Below, one piece after another: positions 14,040 to 18,981 of a stretch of DNA of 18,981 nucleotides. A program made the translations under genes and the position numbers. The stretch's first letter is position 1. Each line of letters opens with the position of its first letter. This DNA is from an uncultured Clostridia bacterium (GTDB lineage: Bacteria > Bacillota > Clostridia > Christensenellales > Borkfalkiaceae), in assembly GCA_934272745.1 (NCBI GenBank), contig CAKQSI010000042.1, positions 1 to 18,981 on the forward strand. Reading direction: 5' to 3'. The notes below the pieces were generated by a model. The model searched no databases and was not told the DNA's origin. It was given only the letters and a program-made list of their open reading frames with translations.

Positions 14040-15940
14040 GAGAGTATTATCCTTTGCTGGTCGTCGGCGCCGTCATCGGCACGCTTTCGGTATTGTTCGT
14101 TCTGGCGTACGCCCTGATGAAAAATAAAAAAGAGGCGATCGGGTTCGACCGGAATATGAAAGACGGCGAAATTATCCGCCGCTTATTGCGTTACGCCAAA
14201 CCGCACAAAAAAAGTTTCATTTTCGTGGGAGCGTTGATGGTGGTTTCCATCGCGTACGATATCGTTTCGCCTCTCCTCATCGGGAACATCGAAGAGTTGG
14301 TGCGGGGCAGTTTCGCGCTTCCCACGTTGTTTTCGTATATCGCGGTCTACGCCGCCGTCCTGATCGTTTCGCTGGTCTGTACCTATCTCGAAGCCGTCGT
14401 TTTGCAGAAAGTGGGGCAGAAGATCCTTTCCGCCCTGCGCGAAGACCTCTTTTCGCATATCGAAAGTCTTTCGCACGAGCAACTCAATCATATGCCCGTG
14501 GGGAAACTGGTCACCCGCGTCGCGAACGACACCAACGCCATTTCGATGATGTTTACCAACGTCATCGTGGGGCTTGCCAAAAACTGCTTCGTTATTTTAG
14601 GCGTTCTGGTCGCCATGCTGGCGCTCAATTACGAACTCACGCTGATGGTGCTTTGCTTCGTGCCGTTCGTGGTGCTGTTCACGGTCGTATTCCGCAAGTT
14701 TTCCAGAAAGGCGTACCGCGCCGTGAAAGACGGCACGACCGACGTCAACACCTTCCTTTCCGAAAACCTTTCGGGTATGAAAATCACGCAGATCTTCAAC
14801 CGCGAGAGCGCGAAAGAGAAGGAGTTCGGAGAAAAAAACGGCAAACTGGACAAGGCGATGAAGCGCGAAATTTTCGTGTTCGGCGTGTTCCGCCCCACGG
14901 TGTACCTGCTGTATATTTCGTCGGTGCTGTGCCTGTTTTATCTGGGCGGCAAGGGCGTGCTGGACGGCGCAAGTTTTATGGGGAAAACTATCACGGGCGG
15001 CGTTATCGTGTCCTTTTATATGTTTATCACCAAGTTTTTCAACCCCATTCAGAACCTTGCCGATCAGTTTAACCGTCTGCAATCCTGTTTCGCTTCCGCG
15101 GAAAAAATCTTTACCGTGTTCGACACCGTGCCTGCGGTCGTGGACGCGCCGGACGCCATCGACTTCCCCGTCGTGAAAGGGGACATCGAATTCCGCGACG
15201 TGTGGTTTAGTTATATCCCCGGCGAATGGGTGCTGAAGGGCGTTTCTTTTCACGTCAGGGCGGGGGAAACCGCCGCGTTCGTGGGCGCTACCGGGTCGGG
15301 AAAGTCCACCATTTTGTCCCTGCTCTGCCGTAATTACGAGGTCACGAAAGGGCAGATTTTCGTGGACGGCGTGGATATCCGCACCGTTAAGATTGCGGAA
15401 CTGAGGCGCCATTTCGGGCAAATGTTGCAGGACGTGTTCCTGTTTTCGGGTACCGTTCGTAGCAATATTGTCCTGAGAGACGAATTCCCGGACGAAGAGA
15501 TCATGCGCGTCTGCCGCTACGTCAACGCCGATTCTTTTATCGGAAAGACCGAAAAGGGTCTGGACGAACCGGTTTTGGAGCGCGGAAACAACTTTTCCGC
15601 CGGACAGCGGCAGTTGCTTTCCTTTGCGCGCACGCTGATTCATAAGCCGGACGTCATCATTTTAGACGAAGCGACGGCGAATATCGACACCGAAACCGAA
15701 ATCCTGATTCAGGATTCTTTGGAAAAGGTCATGAAAGTGGGTACCACGCTGGTAGTTGCGCACCGTCTTTCCACCGTACAGCACGCCGACCAGATCATCG
15801 TGCTGTCAAACGGCGTGATCGAGGAACGCGGCACCCATCACGAACTTTTATTAAAACGCGGCAGGTATTACCGCCTGTACACCCTGCAATACCTTGCAAG
15901 CGGGGAGAACACCCCCGGCAGCGTGTTGCAGAACGCGTAA
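14036..15940 (+). CDS. ABC exporter subunit (heterodimer, canonical Walker B)
   Basis: The ATG overlaps the stop of the partner gene and follows AAAGGAGG. This 634-residue half-transporter has an extra N-terminal hydrophobic helix (about 5-25), six exporter helices and an ATPase domain: Walker A GATGSGKS (417-424), signature FSAGQ (520-524) in place of LSGGQ, Walker B VIILDEA with catalytic Glu545, and His576. The altered signature faces the partner's altered Walker B, so both changes fall in the same composite ATP site and the other site is canonical. This is the expected asymmetric heterodimer. The 3' end of the gene runs into a short repeat family that continues past the stop codon. Confidence 0.93.
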   Translation: MREYYPLLVVGAVIGTLSVLFVLAYALMKNKKEAIGFDRNMKDGEIIRRLLRYAKPHKKSFIFVGALMVVSIAYDIVSPLLIGNIEELVRGSFALPTLFSYIAVYAAVLIVSLVCTYLEAVVLQKVGQKILSALREDLFSHIESLSHEQLNHMPVGKLVTRVANDTNAISMMFTNVIVGLAKNCFVILGVLVAMLALNYELTLMVLCFVPFVVLFTVVFRKFSRKAYRAVKDGTTDVNTFLSENLSGMKITQIFNRESAKEKEFGEKNGKLDKAMKREIFVFGVFRPTVYLLYISSVLCLFYLGGKGVLDGASFMGKTITGGVIVSFYMFITKFFNPIQNLADQFNRLQSCFASAEKIFTVFDTVPAVVDAPDAIDFPVVKGDIEFRDVWFSYIPGEWVLKGVSFHVRAGETAAFVGATGSGKSTILSLLCRNYEVTKGQIFVDGVDIRTVKIAELRRHFGQMLQDVFLFSGTVRSNIVLRDEFPDEEIMRVCRYVNADSFIGKTEKGLDEPVLERGNNFSAGQRQLLSFARTLIHKPDVIILDEATANIDTETEILIQDSLEKVMKVGTTLVVAHRLSTVQHADQIIVLSNGVIEERGTHHELLLKRGRYYRLYTLQYLASGENTPGSVLQNA

Positions 15941-15981
15941 AACGAATGTGGCTTGCCGATCGTTGCTAAAACGCCTGCGCC

Positions 15982-16075
15982 GCCGCAAAAGGCAGAAGAA
16001 ACACCCGGCGGCGTGCCGCAAAGCGCAGAGATATCCGCCGGCGTGCCGCAAAGAGCAGAAAACAAACGCTGCCCC
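15982..16075. repeat. Imperfect ~30-bp tandem repeat after the ABC operon
   Basis: GCCGCAAA(A/G) followed by a GCAGA-like block recurs at 15982, 16015 and 16045 (spacing 33 and 30), joined by CGGCGGCGT or CCGGCGT. A weaker relative sits in the last codons of the second ABC gene near 15910-15935. No gene is seen here; the rest of 15941-16259 shows no other clear feature. Confidence 0.6.
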
Positions 16076-16259
16076 CAAGGCGAAAATCCGCCTCCGGCGA
16101 CCCGTCGCTGTAATTTTTGATTTATTGCGGGGGAAGGACGACGATTGCGGGGTGCAGGACGACAATTTCGGACAGGTTTGCGTGTGGGCTTCGTTCGCGG
16201 CGGTTTATCCGGGGACAGAGTTTTTCTCTCCGCAAGCATTGATTTTTATTGAAAATTAT

Positions 16260-16313
16260 GATAGAAAACGCCCGCCGCAAGACTTGCGGCGGGCGTTTTC
16301 TATCAAGTTTTTT
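16260..16313. terminator. 45-bp perfect palindrome, probable bidirectional terminator
   Basis: A 22-bp arm (16260-16281) pairs perfectly with 16283-16304 around a single central base; a realistic loop is AGACT. On the plus strand AAG and seven Ts (16307-16313) follow, so it can end ABC operon transcription. On the minus strand the arm is followed by ATAATTTTC, a weaker tail, which may stop read-through from the SPFH operon. Confidence 0.8.
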
Positions 16314-16339
16314 AATGAAAAACGGAATTCGGCGGGAGA

Positions 16340-16640
16340 ATGGAAAACCCGGACAGATAAGCGGTCGCGGAGGAAAGTCCTGCGCCAAAGTGCGCATTTA
16401 TAGGAGGATCCGCACCGGGCGCGCGTATATGCGTTTTATAGCTTCACGCCAAAAGAGCATATGTGACGCGGACGAACGGGGTGTACATAACACGGAGCGA
16501 ATACCGCGCGAGGAGATGAGATGCGTTGCATAGGGCTTCGGGCGGATGCGCGCGTTTATGGCTGCCTGCGCCAAAGCGGGGCTTATACGCAAAGCGGGCG
16601 CATACGGCTATAAGACGGGGCAGATCGGCGCAAAATCCAA
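16340..16640 (+). ncRNA. Structured RNA with RNase P-like core (raiA-class or unclassified)
   Basis: The plus strand has AGCGGTCGC directly followed by GAGGAAAGTCC (16370-16380), the universal RNase P core motif. Later, in the same order as in RNase P, come AGATGAGATG (16514-16523) and GGGGCTTAT (16578-16586). However, TGCGC/GCGCA closes a small hairpin immediately after AAGTCC (16381-16396), where RNase P would continue helix P4. No full P4 partner exists, and the specificity-domain motifs are missing. Many local helices support a folded RNA: GCGGT/ACCGC, CCCGG/CCGGG, ATATGC/GCATAT, TCCGC/GCGGA, GTGT/ACAC and ATGCGC/GCGCAT. No coding frame fits. The raiA-motif class of Clostridia and Actinobacteria is a good candidate; ends are approximate and no promoter is clear. 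Confidence 0.55.
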
Positions 16641-16647
16641 CCTTCCG

Positions 16648-16845
16648 TCAGTTATTTTCGTCCGGCTTTGCAACGCTTTCCGGAACGTGTTTCCCGCTCT
16701 TTTTGTGCGATTTCACGCACTCGGTCAGCAGATATTCGATCTGTCCGTTGACCGAGCGAAAGTCGCTTTCCGCCCACCTTGCAAGTTCGTCAAACAATTC
16801 CGCGCCGATTCTGAGCGGAATTTGTTTTTTCTTTCCGTCGTTCAT
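16648..16845 (-). CDS. Arc-type ribbon-helix-helix regulator
   Basis: This 65-residue protein has the ribbon-helix-helix layout: a strand KQIPLRI (7-13), helix A (LFDELARWAESDF), the turn RSVNGQ, and helix B (IEYLLTECVKSHKK), then a short polar tail. Proteins of this type bind DNA as dimers through the strand. It starts one base after the stop of the SPFH gene (TAAGATG) with only a weak binding site, so translation is probably coupled. The same pairing with an SPFH gene is common in Clostridia. A perfect inverted repeat in the operon promoter is a possible binding site, which would make it an autoregulator; that is inference. Confidence 0.85.
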   Translation of the reverse strand: MNDGKKKQIPLRIGAELFDELARWAESDFRSVNGQIEYLLTECVKSHKKSGKHVPESVAKPDENN

Positions 16846-16846
16846 C

Positions 16847-17872
16847 TTAATACAGACTTCCGGAATTGACTACGGGCTGCGCGTCGCGGTTGCCGCAAAG
16901 GACGACCAGAAGGTTAGAAACCATCGCCGCCTTTCTCTCTTCGTCAAGATCTATCGTGCCGTGTTCTTTCAGGCGTTCCAGCGCCATTTCCACCATGCCC
17001 ACGGCGCCGTCGACAATCATTTTTCTCGCGTCGATGACCGCCGAAGCCTGCTGGCGCTGCAGCATGACTGCCGCAATTTCGGGCGCGTAGGCAAGATAAG
17101 TGATGCGTGCTTCGACAATTTCCAGCCCCGCGATTTCCACTCGCGACTGAATCTCGTTTTTGATTCTTTCCGCAACGACTTCGCTGGAGCCCCTGAGGCT
17201 TCCTTCGTCCGCCAGACCGTCGCCCGTCGTGTCCACGTTGGGCGCCACGTCGTAGGGGTAGATCCGGACGATGTTCCGAAGCGCGCTGTCGCACTGGAGC
17301 GAAAGATATTCCTTGTAATTATCGACCGAAAACGCCGCTTTCGCCGTGTCCACGACCTTCCAGGTAACGGCGATGCCGATTTCCACCGGGTTGCCGAGGC
17401 AATCGTTGATTTTTTGCCGGTTGTTGTTCAGCGTCATGATTTTCAGAGAAATTTTTTTGTTGGGGATGCCCATGTTTACCGCAGGGCCGTCGCTTTTTAC
17501 GTTCGTTGCGGTTGCAACGGTCGAAACGTCGCCGCTCTGGTTCAGTTTCGTGTTCGAAGCCGGGTTGACCGCAGAGCAGAAAGGGTTCACCGCATAAAAT
17601 CCTTCTCCTTTCAGCGTGCCGATGTATTTGCCGAAAAGGGTAAGCACCAGCGCTTCCTGCGGTTTTAATACTCTCAGCCCCGCAAACAGAAGCATGGAAA
17701 CGAGCAAAAGCGCAATCGAAAGGACAAAAAGTACCGTCCCGAAAGCTATCTCGCCGGAGTCGATCGTGTCGGTTGCCCAAATAAAGCCGACAATTGTCAC
17801 GATAATAAGGGCGAACGCAATCAGAAGATTGCGCATGCCGTGTTTTTTCCCATTTAAAACCTTTTCTTCCAT
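16847..17872 (-). CDS. SPFH/band 7 domain membrane protein
   Basis: This 341-residue protein starts at an ATG seven bases after AAGGAG. Two hydrophobic helices (about 15-33 and 43-66) are followed directly by the SPFH domain opening LKPQEALVLTLFGKYIGTL (69-87). The domain continues through the NPVEIGIAVTWKVVDTAKA strand region to a coiled helix (about 240-320: IVEARITYLAYAPEIAAVML, then RQQASAVIDARK). SPFH proteins form membrane-associated rings or scaffolds in lipid microdomains; bacterial members affect protease access and membrane order. It heads a two-gene operon with the Arc-type regulator from a near-consensus promoter. Confidence 0.92.
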   Translation of the reverse strand: MEEKVLNGKKHGMRNLLIAFALIIVTIVGFIWATDTIDSGEIAFGTVLFVLSIALLLVSMLLFAGLRVLKPQEALVLTLFGKYIGTLKGEGFYAVNPFCSAVNPASNTKLNQSGDVSTVATATNVKSDGPAVNMGIPNKKISLKIMTLNNNRQKINDCLGNPVEIGIAVTWKVVDTAKAAFSVDNYKEYLSLQCDSALRNIVRIYPYDVAPNVDTTGDGLADEGSLRGSSEVVAERIKNEIQSRVEIAGLEIVEARITYLAYAPEIAAVMLQRQQASAVIDARKMIVDGAVGMVEMALERLKEHGTIDLDEERKAAMVSNLLVVLCGNRDAQPVVNSGSLY

Positions 17873-17895
17873 ATCATTTCTCCTTGAGATTATTT

Positions 17896-17914
17896 TGATA
17901 TCTTTATGATATCA
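17896..17914. promoter_or_regulatory. Candidate operator: inverted repeat over the SPFH promoter
   Basis: TGATATC (17896-17902) and GATATCA (17908-17914) are perfect 7-bp arms with a 5-bp spacer. They cover the -10 box and start region of the SPFH promoter. The position fits a repressor site, most simply for the Arc-type protein of the same operon. Confidence 0.55.
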
Positions 17915-17934
17915 TACAAGGGTGCTTCTGTCAA
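17906..17934 (-). promoter_or_regulatory. Sigma-A promoter of the SPFH operon
   Basis: On the minus strand a perfect TTGACA (17929-17934), 17-bp spacer and TATCAT (17906-17911). Transcription would start about 25-30 bases before the ATG at 17872. Confidence 0.85.
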
Positions 17935-18201
17935 TCGTTTTCCAGAATTTTTTTTGAAATTCGCCGCCGGGAGGGCGCAGGCGGGAAGAGGGCATCTTAA
18001 ACCGGCGTTTTGCGGAGAAGCGGGATTGTTCGTCAGCCCTTTTTTCATAAGTAAGGGGCAGAAAGCCATCGTATCAGGAAACAGGCATTGTTTCCTGACG
18101 CGAGCGCGTCCGCGTTAAAAGGCGGCATAATGCGTCCGGCAAGCGATGCGGGTTTCATCGAGCACATAAATTGTCATTAAGGAAGCGAAAACGAATTATG
18201 C
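17935..18201. other. Divergent intergenic region
   Basis: This lies between the SPFH promoter and the sigma factor promoter. I see no gene. It contains TTTTTT near 18046 without a preceding stem, and the hairpin pair at 18074-18110. Confidence 0.4.
18074..18110. other. Two overlapping inverted repeats
   Basis: TCAGGAAAC (18074-18082) pairs with GTTTCCTGA (18090-18098), loop AGGCATT. GACGCG (18097-18102) pairs with CGCGTC (18105-18110). The stems share two bases. No promoter points at them, so they may be a protein site or a remnant of a repeat. Confidence 0.5.
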
Positions 18202-18230
18202 TTTACAAAACCTGTCGGATACGCTATAAT
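18202..18230 (+). promoter_or_regulatory. Promoter of the sigma factor gene
   Basis: TTTACA (18202-18207), 17-bp spacer, perfect TATAAT (18225-18230). Transcription should start near 18237, leaving a leader of about 30 nt. It is of housekeeping type, not an obvious self-recognised ECF promoter. Confidence 0.85.
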
Positions 18231-18267
18231 TGTAATACTATTATTACTGATTATCGGAGAAAACGTT

Positions 18268-18801
18268 TTGAACGTCGAGTTGTACGAGAAAACAGAATAT
18301 GCCCTTTCTTTGATAAAAGAAGGAAACGAAAACGGCGTAGATCTGCTGTATTTGTTTATGGGGAAAACCATGTTTATGGTTGCCCGGGGCGTAGTAAAGG
18401 ATGCTTTTCTTGCGGAAGACGTCGTTCAGGACAGTTTTCTGAAAATAGTCAAAAACGCAGGCAAATATAAAAAAGGCACGAACGCATACGCGTGGGTGTG
18501 TAAAATCGTAAGAAATACGGCGCTGAACACATTAAAATCGGCGCTAAGCCGTCCGACGGAAAATATTGACGAATTTTTTTGCCTTTCCGACGGCGACGAC
18601 GTAGAAGATAAAACCACGACGCGACTTCTCGTGGAAAAACTGATGAAGTCTCTTACTCCGCCGATCGTTAAGCAAATGGTGTATATGAAATATTTTTTGG
18701 ATATGACCATGCGCGAAATAGCAAAAGAAACGGGAAAATCGAAATCGTACGTTGCGAAAGAAATCGCAAAAGCCGAAGAATTTATGAAAACTTTGCTTTA
18801 A
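18268..18801 (+). CDS. Small sigma-70 family RNA polymerase sigma factor
   Basis: I use TTG at 18268, eight bases after a GGAG binding site. The 177-residue product has ECF-like architecture. Region 2 is at about 23-90, with LAEDVVQDSFLKIVKN for core binding and YAWVCKIVRNTALNTLKS for -10 recognition. A short acidic linker follows (100-118). Region 4 is at about 120-173 (LTPPIVKQMVYMKYFLDMTM, then the helix-turn-helix MREIAKETGKSKSYVAKEI). It would direct core RNA polymerase to a special set of promoters. No anti-sigma factor follows: only about 35 bp remain before the dispersed repeat. Control may therefore be transcriptional, through the strong upstream promoter, or the anti-sigma gene has been lost or lies elsewhere. 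Confidence 0.88.
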   Translation: MNVELYEKTEYALSLIKEGNENGVDLLYLFMGKTMFMVARGVVKDAFLAEDVVQDSFLKIVKNAGKYKKGTNAYAWVCKIVRNTALNTLKSALSRPTENIDEFFCLSDGDDVEDKTTTRLLVEKLMKSLTPPIVKQMVYMKYFLDMTMREIAKETGKSKSYVAKEIAKAEEFMKTLL

Positions 18802-18807
18802 CGGTGG

Positions 18808-18832
18808 ACAAACCGAATGTTTTGGTTGTTTT
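18808..18832 (+). terminator. Weak terminator after the sigma factor gene
   Basis: ACAAACC (18808-18814) pairs with GGTTGT (18824-18829) with one bulged A, and leads into TTTT. It is short and AT-rich. The dispersed repeat hairpin starts six bases later. Confidence 0.35.
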
Positions 18833-18835
18833 AAA

Positions 18836-18981
18836 AGTAGGGATTCCATCCGCCATCCCTAACTATTTTTGCGGTGATAAACCGATTTATGCGGCGTTAA
18901 ACGCCGCTCGTAGTACGAAAAGTACAACTTCGGGCGTTTGCCTTGCCCAAACAAGCCGCGTTGCGGTCGGTTTCTCATCCG
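18836..18981 (+). repeat. Dispersed repeat element, copy 2 (cut by window edge)
   Basis: This aligns with the minus strand of 107-250. The opening hairpin TAGGGAT/ATCCCTA lies at 18838-18844 and 18855-18861, followed by the same conserved blocks up to the window end. It begins 35 bp after the sigma factor stop codon and is in the opposite orientation to copy 1. It carries no reading frame. Confidence 0.8.

Noticed and set aside
15982..16075. CRISPR-like direct repeats
   Set aside because: Units are degenerate and contiguous, with no unique spacers and no cas genes.
16340..16640. Firm call of rnpB (RNase P RNA)
   Set aside because: The core motif is right, but the P4 partner and specificity-domain motifs are not found and a local hairpin conflicts with P4, so only a structured RNA candidate is reported.
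16526..17668. Plus-strand open frame of 380 residues
   Set aside because: Antisense to the SPFH and Arc-type genes, which have clear domains, start signals and a promoter.

Overview
The window looks like a piece of a chromosome from a Gram-positive, gut-type Clostridia relative (Bacillota). The reasons are AAGGAGG-type ribosome binding sites, frequent TTG and GTG starts, sigma-A style promoters, a lipobox signal peptide, an SPFH plus ribbon-helix-helix gene pair of a kind common in Clostridia, and moderate-to-high GC. The taxonomic statement is an inference; no rRNA or other marker gene is present.

Left part (1-2942), read on the minus strand: a promoter at 2914-2942 drives a seven-helix YwaF/TMEM164-type membrane protein and a SecB-like chaperone as an operon. 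A GNAT acetyltransferase with its own, apparently leaderless, promoter follows. After a three-copy tandem repeat comes a DUF1828-like gene whose 3' half is replaced by a dispersed repeat. A second copy of that repeat, in the opposite orientation, closes the window at 18836-18981.

Middle (2943-11672): a gene-poor stretch of about 1.25 kb carries a very strong promoter (TTGACA-18-TATACT, ten Gs in the spacer, phased A-tracts upstream). It feeds a structured, apparently non-coding RNA of about 170 nt. Then comes the dominant gene, a 2410-residue lipoprotein. It has a Thr/Pro linker, a GH36 alpha-galactosidase-like catalytic domain and eight tandem beta-sandwich, probably carbohydrate-binding, modules. 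Modules 4 and 6 are almost identical at DNA level. A strong terminator follows, preceded by a possible small RNA with mutually exclusive hairpins.

Right part: a promoter at 11882-11909 drives two overlapping ABC exporter genes forming a heterodimer with one degenerate ATP site. Downstream are short repeats, a 45-bp perfect palindrome (terminator) and a second structured RNA candidate (about 16340-16640). That RNA has an RNase P-like GAGGAAAGUCC core but does not fold like RNase P. Convergent to it is an SPFH gene plus a small Arc-type regulator, whose promoter contains a perfect inverted repeat that may be the regulator's operator. Divergent from that operon is a small sigma-70-family factor with a near-consensus promoter.

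The most interesting items are the two structured RNA candidates, the poly-G promoter, the inverted dispersed repeat pair and the recently rearranged module array of the GH36 lipoprotein. No CRISPR array, tRNA, rRNA or transposase gene was seen.
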